In this document: positions 54,214 to 64,000 of the stretch, piece by piece
Layout: each line of letters starts with the position of its first letter
How positions within the stretch are numbered: the first letter of the stretch is position 1
The notes under the pieces: generated by a model
Seen by the model: the letters and a program-made list of their open reading frames with translations, nothing else
Told to the model about the DNA's origin: nothing
Databases searched by the model: none
Program-made: the position numbers and the translations under genes
DNA from: Melieria omissa
Taxonomy: Eukaryota; Arthropoda; Insecta; Diptera; Ulidiidae
Assembly: GCA_963971225.1 (NCBI GenBank)
Contig: OZ020269.1
Coordinates: forward strand, 76,670,450-76,734,449
DNA: 64,000 bases
Direction of reading: 5' to 3'

Positions 54214-55275
54214 CATAATTGACCTAACAATTATTTGTAAGTAAAAATTTTTTGTATATTATTATGCTCAATAGAAATAAAGATTGTTATAACAATATTC
54301 AAAAATATTTCTTTCCTTATAACATAAAAACTCAAACCACGAATTTTCTTCGATTACAATTTTTTCTTCAAAGCATTAGCACAAAATATTTCGGAATATA
54401 ATTTTTAAAATATTTGTTCTTGTAACTGTAAATGTTGTGAATTTACAAAATCGCTATTTTATAATTAACTTTTATTTACAATAAACAAAAATATATATTT
54501 TACATTCTACAATCGTTTTTTAATTTCTCCATTTTTGGCTGTATTAGGTGTGGCGTATATTGGACCCGCCATCTTGAATTTCGTAATTCTGACAATGGAT
54601 TCGTAATCAGCGACTTTTAAGACCCCGGAGTACAAGATTTCAGGTCGATCGTTAAAGTTTTTGGACTTTTGGCCGCATCCGCGGCATTCGGCCGCACTGT
54701 GCGGAGGTCGAATTGGCGGACAGCAAGCGTAACGGCACTCGCACTGCACTTTATATTTGTGTGCATGACGCGTTTAATTAAATTTTATTATTTATTTATT
54801 GATTTGGCCGCGCGATTTTGGCAGGCCACAACGCGGTAGCAGCGACATTCGGACATTAAACGACACACTAAACATTTGTTTATTTGCAAACACGTATAAA
54901 CTGTAAAAAACCGCGGAGCAACGAAAGGGCACGTCTGCCCACGCGAATTCTGCTTCACCTATCCTGATTTGTACCCAGATATGCGAATCCACCTAACTGC
55001 CCAGAGGTCAGACAGATAGAATGATAATGGGCTCTGGTAAAAAGGACCATGAAAGGCACAAAACAAGTTGCTGAAACCACTACCGGTTTTTCCAAAATAT
55101 GGCTATCGTCAACAAAAATAATGTCTGAAAAAACACAGGCGTTTCGGAAAAATCAAAAAATTTTGTAAAAGTTAATCACAACAAATATTTTGTTAATGAA
55201 TAAAAACATGAATTAAATTTCTATTTCAGTCACCGACTAACTCTCGTGCCGAACAGACGTCTGTTTTTTCGCTTC
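54214..55275. other. Probable 3' flank of the unknown element
   Basis: AT-rich to 54510. A block near 54555-54660 (CGCCATCTTGAATTTCGTAA, GATTCGTAATCAGCGAC) looks like repeat-family sequence. No coding region is supported, though an 80-codon Cys-rich minus-strand ORF (54507-54749) exists. Confidence 0.35.
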
Positions 55276-55613
55276 GCAGCCGCCGTGGCTCAGTTGGTTA
55301 GTGCGCGGTCCAGCGAGTCGCATGCAGAGCGACGCAAGATCGAATACTGCATGTAGTAACACCTAAAAAAAAAATAACGGGAAACTCGTTTTCTCTTTCG
55401 GTGGCTGTCCTCTCAGCTGGAAATGGCAAACCTCTGAGAGTAAAAATTGCCTATGAAAAAGCTCCCAACCTGCCGTTCGGAACCGGCATAAAACTGTAGG
55501 TCCCTTCCACCCGCGTACAAAATTCACACGCACAACACGGGTGGTTGCGGGAAGCTAGGCCTTAGTCTCGCGTAAGCGGGCTGTCGTGCCAATCAATTAT
55601 TAATTATTAGTGT
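55276..55613 (+). mobile_element. tRNA-headed SINE, copy 3
   Basis: The best-preserved copy in plus orientation: GCAGCCGCCGTGGCTCAGTT (A box), GATCGAATAC (B box relic), an A-rich spacer, GTTCGGAACCGGCATAAAAC, and a tail of AATTATTAATTATTAG. No clear target duplication was found. Confidence 0.87.
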
Positions 55614-55733
55614 TTACTTATTCTCCACCTTCGCGCTTGCGCATTTGACTCTACCCCAAATCTCCTCGCCCATCTTCACTCATTCGCGTCTACATTCACA
55701 TATTGCATAACAAGTGATTTTTACACGCGCAAA

Positions 55734-56832
55734 ATGGCCCCTGGGCCACCGAACATCGAGGCTAATTGGTTTGCCTTGCTAGACCCGGACCCTGGCCCAA
55801 AAAAAAAAACGAAAAGCTGGAACAAGTGCCTCCGAAGTTCATTTCCCTCTGCTCCCAGAAGTGAAAACCGACGACCCGAAATTCCTACTCATGGATTCAA
55901 CTGATCCGGCTAAACCTCTTTCTTCCTATTCGTGTTTTGCTATCCATCGCGCCATCAAACAGATCAGTAGTGAGGTTCACTCCATATCTACCCTACGCGA
56001 CGGAAAATTACTTTTACTCGTTAGAACTAATGAAATTGCAAACAAGTTTATTAAAGCAAATCAGTTGGCCGGTATATGTGCGGTTACAGCCACCTTTCAT
56101 AATTCACTAAATCATGTCAAAGGTACAGTTTACGCCCCTTTTCTCAACAATGTTTCAGAGGAAGAAATGTAATGTAATGTAATGATAATGGGTAGGGACA
56201 ATACCCTTGCGCACTGCAACCTAGTAGGTTTATTGTGCCCCTTGACAGAGGAAGAAATAGTTAACGAGCTGAGCTCCCAGGGAGTGGTCGCAGCATTCAA
56301 ATTTCAAAGAACTGTCGACGAGAGTAGCCTACGGGAGTGGCCTACTAACTTTCAATCTCTACAAGTTACCCAGTAAAATTGATATCGCCTGGTGTAAGGT
56401 ATTAGTTCGACAATATATACTGTCTCCTATGCGCTGCAAATCTTGTCAGCTTCTTGGGCACACTGCAAAGCATTGTAATCGTTCCCCAGTCTGTGGCAAC
56501 TGTTCTCTTCCCCCCCACTCTCCGTTAAACTGTGCACGCATATTTTGCACCAACTGCTCAGCTGAACACCCTCTTCAAGAGAATGTCCCAAATTCCTCCA
56601 AGCCAAGGAAAAAATAAAAATAAAAACAACGAACAAATGTTCCATGCGAGAAGCAATCAAAATACATAAACAACAATCGAATCTCTCCTTCCCATCCAGC
56701 AGCTCCTACGCCACCATCGTGTCCAACACAAACACTAAAACCAACAATCATCAATCAGGTCACATGACAAAAACGAAAATTCCACTATCACTAACAATTA
56801 TACTAACAATAAAATTTCCAACAATACTTTAA
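55734..56832 (+). pseudogene. I-like LINE ORF1 (Gag-like, zinc knuckles)
   Basis: Begins MAPGPPNIEANWFALLDPDP and shifts frame at a run of A (55799-55810). The central part (55861-56172) shows an RNA-binding-like domain. After a stop at 56170 and a frame change it reaches CCHC-type knuckles: CKSCQLLGHTAKHC, CGNCSLPPHSPLNC and CTNCSAEHPLQEN. The C-terminal part is Asn/Ser/Thr rich (to 56832). It would bind LINE RNA. Frameshifts make it inactive. Confidence 0.8.
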
Positions 56833-57239
56833 ATGATAATAGTTCCACAAATCGACTAAAAATAAACCTACATTTCACAGCACCCCTCTTCAACATTGCA
56901 CTTCTGCGACGCGATTAACCACCCCACCTCTACCATACTCTCATCCTACCACCAAAACACAAGTCAGTAAATATAGCCTCAGCACTCGCTCTTCCAGCTC
57001 GATCTTCCAAACTCTCCATCAACTAGTAACAAACTCTCCACTGATCACATGACCCCAGACACAAACGTACTCAATTTCTCTCCCATAACTTCTCCCAATC
57101 TGCTCCAAACACTGTATTCACCTCTTCCTTCTCTATCTTAAGTACTCGCTTCTCAAGATCCCGATATGTCAAATGATAATATATAAAATCTTAATTCTCT
57201 TTACTTTTTCAATCACTTTCAAATATTAGCCCCTTAAAA
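56833..57239. other. Inter-ORF spacer of the LINE
   Basis: C-rich, low-complexity sequence between ORF1 and ORF2, containing degenerate ORF1 tail. No separate gene seen. Confidence 0.45.
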
Positions 57240-58106
57240 GTGCTTCAATGGAATATGAACGGATATTATAATAATTATCATGAACTCACATTACTAATTA
57301 AAGAGAATAATCCGGATATAATTTGCATTCAAGAAACCCATATCTCACAATCAAATATTAATAACAATATCTCTTGTCCTAAGCAATACGTTGCCTATTT
57401 TGAAAATCAGTGTAACATACAAACTAATAAACAAGGTATAGAAATACTCATTAGAAAGCATATTCCACATGAAATTATCGACGTAACTTCCACCTTATGC
57501 ACAATAGCACTAAAAATCAACTTAAACTGAAATTTTACTATAGCCAACACGTATATCCCCCCACAACAAAACTTTTCCGAAGTGGAGTTGAACAACCTTT
57601 TCCGTCAGTTCCCTGCACCTACTTTATGGACAGGAGACTTCAACGCGTGGAGCCGATTACGGGGCTCCCGCAACTCCAACAGAAGAGGCTTGATAATTGA
57701 AAATTGCATTCTTAACCACCATCTTGTCTTACTTAATAACAACTCTCCCACACATTTTTCCACCCACTCTTCCTTCACTAACGTAGATCTTTCTCTAACC
57801 TCACCCCACCTTAGCCACAGGCTACATTGGGAAAGCTCCTCAGATCTCAATGGAAGTGATCACTTCCCAATTCTAATTTCGATTCAAACTCAAGCTAGTT
57901 TTGATAAATATAAACATCTTCCTAAATTTAAAACCGATTTTGCAACGTGGGACGTCTTTCAATCAGAAATTATAAACACCATTACTATTCAACCTTTCCA
58001 CAACATTAACAAAGAAACGTCTAATATTGTAAAACTCATCCTTTCGGCAGCCAATAAATCTATTCCACAGAGTAAGACTAAATTTTCCAAAGCATTTCCT
58101 GTCTGG
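57240..58106 (+). pseudogene. I-like LINE ORF2 endonuclease region
   Basis: Starts MLQWNMNGYYNNYHELTLLI with the Asn and Glu (CIQETHIS) of AP endonucleases. A stop at 57528-57530 and a frame change precede LWTGDFNAWSRLRGSR, a VDLSLTSPHLSH region and GSDHFPILI (catalytic Asp-His). It is cut at 58106 by the RTE insertion and would continue at 61279. Confidence 0.85.
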
Positions 58107-58295
58107 AAGGAAGGGAGCGGACATACAAGGTAAAGTCTCTGATTGCGTTCAACTTGGCGAACGCCAGAACGATCCTTGTCCCTGCCCAATCCAAGCTGAT
58201 GCACAGCCTCCGCGCGGCCCTTCTGGATAGCTATTTGGCACCCGCTGAATAGTGAACTAATGTGTGCAGCGAGTCAAATCCCCAGGACTTAAAAT

Positions 58296-59510
58296 TTGGG
58301 TTGTGCGCAGGGTTTGGTGCCCGCCACGGAAAATCAAATACCAATGAATGCTAGCAAACAAGCCTCGGAAGGAGCCCACAATGTTGACGACCACAGCAAA
58401 CGATTTAAGGACCACGATTTGAGGATATGCACCTGGAATGTCCGGACCCTCTATAGGGAAGGTGCCTCTATCCAACTGGCGGAAGCCCTCACAAAGTGTA
58501 AGGCTGACATCACCACCATCCAGGAAATGCGATGGACAGGACAAGGTTGCCCCAAGCGAGCAGACTGCGACATCTACTGCAGCTGCCATGCGGAGAAGCG
58601 CGAATTTGGCTGCGGATTTGTGGTCAGTAAGAGACTTCGCCACCACGTCTCTCGGTTCACTCCGGTGAACGAACGACTGGCTTCGATCCGCATCAAGGCT
58701 AAATACTTTAGCATCAGCCTAATTTGCGCGCATGCCCCGACGGAAGAGAAGGACGATGCGGCCAAAGATGAGTTCTATGCGAAGCTCGAGGACGTATACG
58801 ACGGGTGCCCGGCCCATGACGTCAAAATCGTCCTCGGGGACTTCAATGCAAAGGTCGGGCGAGAAGGTCCCACTGTCGGGCAGTTCAGCCTCCATACGAC
58901 CACTACAAACAACGGTCTGAGGCTGATCGATTTCGCCGCGGCACGAAACATGGTAGTTAGTAGCACCAGATTCCAGCACCTAGATATCCACAAGGCGACC
59001 TGGTTATCCCCCGATCAATCAACCCGCAACCAGATTGATCACATTGTGATTGATGGAAGGCATGCTTCTAGCATTCTAGATGTGCGCACGTTCCGAGGTC
59101 CCAACATCGACTCGGACCACTACCTTGTTGCAGCCATGGTACGCATGCGTCTTTGCGCAGCGAAGACCGCACAACCTAGTTTGCGAAGAAAGCTGGACAT
59201 CAGTAAGCTGCGATCACAAGGGGTAGCCGAAGCCTACTCCGCTCAACTCTCCAACCAGCTCGGTCGCTCCCCCTCTCCACCTGATGACATCGGCGGATTA
59301 TGGGCTCACTTATCCCACTCTATGCGCGCCGCCGCAGAAAATGTCCTTGGTTTTCGATGCCCACCACCAAAAAACCAATGGTACGATGAAGAGTGTCGCG
59401 CAGCCACTGCAGTGAAGAATGCTGCATACAAGAAGACCCTGCAGTCGGCCGCCACGCGAGCCATGACAGAAAAATACCGGGAGGAGAGGAAGAAAGAGGT
59501 GCCTTTTTAG
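58296..59510 (+). pseudogene. RTE endonuclease
   Basis: A 404-codon frame. AP-endonuclease motifs: LRICTWNVRTLYREG, ITTIQEMRWTGQG (Glu), ICAHAPTEEKDD, KIVLGDFNAKVGRE, RNQIDHIVID and NIDSDHYLV (catalytic Asp-His). All key residues are visible. The frame ends at TAG 59508-59510; the RT continues in another frame from about 59510. Confidence 0.92.
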
Positions 59511-61230
59511 ACGCAAGAAACGGGAGCAAGAAAGGCGCGAGCGTGAGGAAATCGAGGAGTGCAGGAGCAGGAATGACGCCCGAAAGTTCTTCCAAAAAGT
59601 TAAGCGTCTCACGGAAGGATTTAAGCCCGGGGCATCTTCTTGCAGAGACGAAAACGGGGATCTGGTTACGGATGCGAAGAGTGTGCTGAGGTTGTGGAAG
59701 GAGCATTTCACCAAGCTGCTCGCAGGCGACGAAGGGAACAATACCGCCAGTGGTGAAGATGTCCAGATGGCACCAATCGACGACGACGGTGTGGATGTGC
59801 CACCGCCCAGCCATGACGAGGTCCGGGTTGCTATCCAGCGACTCAAGAACAATAAAGCTGCAGGGCCGGATGGGCTACCAGCTGAATTGTTCAAGGCCGG
59901 CGGCGGTGAGCTGATTGGGTGCATGCATCAGCTCATTTGCAAAATATGGCTGGAGGAACGAATGCCAAACGATTGGAACTTCAGTGCCCTTTGTCCTGTG
60001 CTGAAGAAAGGCGACCCAACAATATGCGCTAACTACAGGGGTATAAGCCTACTTCCCATTTCATACAAGGTCCTGACGAGCGTACTATGTGAAAGATTAA
60101 AGTCACCCGCCAAGGCGCTGATTGGACCTTATCAGTGCGGCTTTAGACCTGGTAAGTCCACCATCGACCAGATATTCACTTTACGCCAAATCCTGGAGAA
60201 GACCCATGAGAATCAAATCGATACACACTATCTCTTCATCGATTACAAGGCAGCATTCGATAGCCCGATAAGGGATCGCCTATATGCCGCATTGTCTGAA
60301 CTTGGTATCCCTGCAAAGCTCGTGAGACTTTGCAGAGCGACGTTGAGCAATACGCGCAGCTCCGTCAAGGTTGGTCCTGCGACCTCTTTAACTTCACCAT
60401 GGAGAGTGTTCTGCGCAAGGCCGGTGTACATCGTAATGGCACAATTTTCAACAAAAACGTCCAACTCCTTGCCTAACAAGCGAAATATCACCGCTGCCTA
60501 TGCGGCTATCGAAAGAGAACCAGCCAAAATGGGTCTGGTGGTAAATGAGGGCAAGATGAAGTATATGCTGTCTACATGCAGGGACTCGCAGCGGCTAGGG
60601 TCTCACGTCGAGGCCGACAGGTATACTTTTGAAGTTGTCAAGGAATTCGTCTACCTTGGCACCGCCATCAACAGCAGCAATGATGTCAGCCTGGAGATAA
60701 AGCGAAGGATAACTCTTGCCAACAGGTGCTACTACGGTCTCGGTAGGCAATTGAGAAGTAGAGACCTCTCTCGACCGACAAAACTTGTACTCTATAGGAC
60801 GATTATCGTGCCCGTTCTCCTCTATGGCGCTGAAGCATGGACAATGACACGAAACGACATAGCGGCCCTTGGAGTGTTCGAGAGGAAGGTACGTCGCAAA
60901 ATCTTCGGCCCTGTTCGTGTTGGTGACGACTATCGTATACGAACCAATAACGAGCTGTATGAGCTATATAAGGACATGGACGTAGCGCAGCGAATAAACA
61001 CCCAGCGGCTACGCTGGCTCGGTCATGTCTGCCGCATGGACGACGAAGCTCCGGCGAAAAAGGTGTTCGATGCGATGGTTGGAGGTCGACGGCGAAGAGG
61101 GAGGCCGTGTCTCCGGTGGAAGGACCAAGTTGAAGAGGCCCTGTCATCTCTTGGTGTTACCAACAGGAAAAGGCGCGCGCAAAGCAGAGACGCCTGGAGA
61201 GAAGTTTTGCGGCAGGCCGTAACCCGATAA
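59511..61230 (+). pseudogene. RTE reverse transcriptase lacking active site
   Basis: The frame 59683-61230 starts MLRLWKEHFTKLLAGDEGNN and shows NKAAGPDGLPAELFKAGG, CANYRGISLLPISYKVL, QCGFRPGKSTIDQIFTLRQI and FIDYKAAFDS. Between about 60370 and 60480 the frame is shifted and the segment that should hold the YADD active site is missing, before frame is regained at ITAAYAAIEREPAKMG. The C-terminal part includes VPVLLYGAEAWTMT and LRWLGHVCRMDDEAP, typical of RTE. TAA at 61228-61230. Confidence 0.92.
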
Positions 61231-61278
61231 CGGGTTGTTATGGCCAGTTAAGTAAGTAAGTAAGTATTTCCTGTATGG

Positions 61279-63450
61279 TGGACGGACAAACATCAAAAGC
61301 TCCGCGAACAAAAGGTTAAATTCTGGAAAGCATTTAAAAACTCAATGTTAATCTTTCTAATTATAAAAGATCCAATGTCCTGTTTAAAAAAACAGTTAAG
61401 GATTCTAAAAGGAAAAGCTTTGAATTGTTTACCTCACAAATCACCCCAAAACGGATTTGGGCGGATATTAAACGATTAGCTGGAATTCCAATAATCCAAT
61501 TAGAGCTATGCAATACAATGAAAAAGTACTGACTAACTCTATAGACATCGCAAACGCTTTCGGTCAACTTTGGTCAAATTATTCTAAAGACGAAAACTTC
61601 TCTTGTGCGTAAATTAGAGAAAAAAAAATTTTGGCTTTCCACAAGCTATGCACCTTGTAATCTTTCATTAGCAGCACGAAACATCGACAGCACAATTACA
61701 ATTTACGAATTAGAATCTGCATTGCAACATGCCAAAGGTAAAACCCCTGGCATGGACCGAATCTCTTACCCGATGCTGATTTTTGTTTTTTTGTTCCTTG
61801 TTCACTCCTCTTGGGAGCATAGGGCCTCCACAAGACAGCCTTGTGTTGGTTACATTAATCAGTTGTGTTGTTCTGCCAAGGTAGGTGATTGGCCTGCCGC
61901 AGGTGGATTAACCTACCGAATATAGCCAAACAGAAATTGCTTCGTCTTTATAATATATTTGATCAAAACTCATACACTCACACCTGGCGCGCAGCAACTA
62001 ATGTCCTAATTAATAAATCGAGCCAACCCACAAATCGAATCTCTTCTTACAGGCCAATATCTCTGCTATCCTGCGTCGGTAAAACTTTTGAAAAAATTAT
62101 CGCGAAGAGACTTATGTGGTTTGGTATTAAAAGTAACTTTATAAGTCACAACCAAACTGCTTTTAAAAACAATCACAGTACCATGGACCTCCTTACTCAA
62201 CTTCAACACCATGTTGCCGATTCCCTCGCCAAAAAAAATCACGTTACCATCTTGGCAACAGATTTTGAAAAAGCCTTTGACCGCGTGGGAGTCCACGCAG
62301 TTTTTAGTCAACTCGCGGCCTGGAAAATAGGTTCTAAAACTTTTAATCTGGTAAAAGCTTTTATGACAAACCGCCAATTTCGCGTCCGCATCAACAATAA
62401 TTTCTCTAAACTTCAGCCTCTATACAACGGGATTCCGCAAGGTTCCCCTCTTTCCATAGTTTTATTTATTATTGCTTTCGACAAGCTAAATGACATTTGC
62501 CTAAATATAAAGAACATTAAAATAATCATGTATGCAATTATATATACAAACACAAAAAACCCAAACTCCGCTAACTATGCTCTAAGTAAAGTTCTCTCTG
62601 AATTCAAAAAATGGGGTTTAAAATCTGGGGCATCTATCTCCACATCGAAATGTAAATTGTTACATATATGTAAAATGAAAAGTTGTAATTACCCTCAGTT
62701 AAATTTTGATAATACTTGTATAAAATCTGTTGATCATTTAAAAATGTTGGGTATATACTTTGACAAAAGATTTACTTTCCGCCATCAATGCTTTATACTA
62801 AGAAAAAACCTTGCTAAACGACTTAATATAATTAAATTCTTGTCATGTAGACGCTCTTTTATTCATCCTAATGTACTCATTAATGTAACAAGAGCCTTAA
62901 TTCTTTCTAAAAACGACTATGGACTTCCTATTTTTGGGTGGTGCGCCAACTCCAACATCAAACTACTGGAACCCCCATACCATGCCGCTGCAAGGCGCAG
63001 TGTTAACGCCTTTCCTACGTCACCCATAAAATGTATCCTAGCAGAAAGTAGTTTGCCGTCAATAAAGGAAGGGGTCTACGAGTCAACAATGCAACTTATT
63101 CCAAAGCTTTTTAACTCTCCTAATAGCGGTCTTCACAAAACCTTAATCGTAGACTCACGGAATAAACGGCAGTTTAAACTAAAATCAACGCTACGCCGCT
63201 GTATTGCGTTTGCCAAAATCCTGGACGTCCAGCCTCCGCGGAAATGCAATAAAATCAACCAACAACCTGTGTGGCTGCTAAACAAAACATCGATCGATAC
63301 ATCTTTGCTAAGCTTAAGAAAAACCAACACCAGCAAAGAAACCTATCAACAACACTTTTTGGACATAATAAACAAATACAAAGCCAAAAATTGGTCAGTT
63401 ATATACACGGACGGCTCAAAGAAGGTCAACACATCTTTCGCAGTCACCAC
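61279..63450 (+). pseudogene. I-like LINE RT and start of RNase H
   Basis: Continues the protein cut at 58106. Early part in mixed frames (61279-61780), then after the 129-bp insertion the long frame from 61908: SYRPISLLSCVGKTFEKII, LATDFEKAFDRVGVH, GIPQGSPLSIVLFIIAF, thumb and connection. At about 62528-62545 the active site reads M-Y-A-I-I-Y-T: the two catalytic Asp are missing in frame. The RNase H domain starts WSVIYTDGSK and is cut at 63450 by the next element. Confidence 0.9.
61779..61907. other. 129-bp foreign stretch in LINE RT
   Basis: Between YPML and the resumed RT frame lies sequence with no RT similarity, with CTCTTGGGAGCATAGGGCCT and CCACAAGACAGCCTTG. It may be a small insertion or template-switch product. 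The borders are estimated from where RT similarity stops and resumes. Confidence 0.5.
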
Positions 63451-64000
63451 CAGTGACAACGTGACGCGAAACTGAGCGGGGAAATGATTTGCAGACCATT
63501 TTTTGCTTTTTCCAATCGTCCGATAGTGTACGGGTTTTTTTACCCAAGCATTCGCACAGCACCAGTTACCAGTCAATTGCTTGCATCTTACAGTGATAAC
63601 TTTTCTTATTTGCTGTAAATATAGCGTTGCGAACCACCTTGTTTTACTGGTCTAAGAAATTTTGATTGTAACCCGTACCAACAAAAAGCAGAAATAAATT
63701 ATTTCATACGCTAAAGCCAGCAGATATTCGGTTGCGTTTTCCTTCAGTTCATGTCTCATTGAGTTTGCCGTTTCTAGTGTAGCAAGAAACAGTGATGGCA
63801 AGTTGAACTCTTTTCAAACGCAGAGGTGCAACTCAAGCAATTCAAACGTAAACGCTTTGAGGGCAGTAAGGAAAAACTGAAGTAAAATCATATTAAAACA
63901 CGTTGCAACATACTTGTGACGTTTTTCAGCAACAACGGTTTTTTGCAATCAGTTTCCTATGAACGTACTACAGAATGGAAGAAAAAAAAAAACAATTATT
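63451..64000. mobile_element. CAGTGAC-type element, copy 2, runs off the window
   Basis: Starts CAGTGACAACGTGACGCGAA and is nearly identical to 12811-13350 of copy 1 for at least 530 bp. It interrupts the LINE RNase H gene. Its right end lies beyond 64000, so the target duplication cannot be checked. Confidence 0.85.

Larger units (their letters stand above)
58107..61265 (+). mobile_element. RTE-clade LINE, full length, defective
   Basis: Flanked by ATTTCCTGTCTGG (58094-58106) and ATTTCCTGTATGG (61266-61278), a 13-bp target duplication with one difference. It ends in a TAAG short-repeat tail (61248-61265), typical of RTE elements. Encodes an endonuclease and RT without RNase H. Confidence 0.93.
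55614..63450 (+). mobile_element. I-like LINE, plus strand, interrupted
   Basis: Holds ORF1 (55734-56832), an endonuclease region (57240-58106), RT and the first part of RNase H (61279-63450). It is interrupted by a full-length RTE element (58107-61265) with a 13-bp duplication, and carries an extra 129-bp stretch (about 61779-61907). Its 3' end is cut by the CAGTGAC-type element at 63451. Confidence 0.87.

Noticed and set aside
54507..54749. Cys-rich 80-codon ORF as a gene
   Set aside because: Cysteine spacing fits no known motif, and the sequence overlaps repeat-family DNA (CGCCATCTTGAATTTC block).
55276..55350. A tRNA gene at the SINE head
   Set aside because: The A box is tRNA-like but the B box and acceptor stem are degraded, and the same head recurs with a fixed non-tRNA body and tail. 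It is a SINE.

Overview
This is a window of insect nuclear DNA, most likely from a higher fly (Diptera: Schizophora). A tephritid-like fruit fly is my best guess. The reasons are an AT-rich background, spliced exons with short GT-AG introns, an insect Testin gene, and a mobile-element complement typical of such flies: P-like, hAT, PIF-Harbinger, piggyBac-like, Tc1/DD37E, Helitron/Helentron, I-, RTE- and CR1/Jockey-like LINEs, a Gypsy element and a tRNA-headed SINE. The species cannot be fixed from sequence alone. There is no bacterial, CRISPR or operon-like content.

Layout. 0-12 kb is nested DNA transposons in LINE debris: a Tc1 element (19-1655), a piggyBac-type MITE inside a LINE, a hAT element split by a PIF-Harbinger element (2766-4707), a second Harbinger (6301-7091), an I-like LINE split by a P-like element that itself holds two MITEs (7095-10375), a Helentron fragment, and a short hAT with an 8-bp target duplication (10906-11728). 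12-18 kb holds a CAGTGAC-type element (12032-14694) with one MITE inside its terminal repeat and a P-like element in its other end, then unassigned DNA and another repeat family. 18.2-21.5 kb is a DD37E Tc1/mariner relative broken by later insertions. 20538-27657 is a near-perfect tandem duplication (unit about 3.56 kb) that joins the end of that transposon to the 5' half of a Gypsy element. The contiguous Gypsy copy runs from 25377 to 31253 with a GTAT target duplication.

31.3-34.1 kb holds two repeat families, a third P-like element carrying a piece of P transposase, and a Helentron-like element with four 109-bp units. 34285-39132 is the only convincing host gene, Testin (Tes). It has four coding exons predicting 841 residues: a Cys-rich N-terminus, a PET domain, an unusually long central region and three LIM domains. 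A MITE sits in its first intron, and a roughly 5.3-kb long-TIR element packed with other transposons sits 136 bp after its stop codon. 44.6-55.6 kb has three SINE copies, two more DD37E relics, two LINEs on the minus strand and an orphan transposon-associated coding fragment. 55.7-63.45 kb is an I-like LINE on the plus strand interrupted by a complete but catalytically broken RTE element. The window ends in a second copy of the CAGTGAC-type element.

Apart from Tes, the coding regions are transposon proteins, nearly all carrying frameshifts, stops or missing catalytic residues. The value of the window lies in its insertion stratigraphy (exact target duplications, paralogous empty sites) and in several poorly classified element families.
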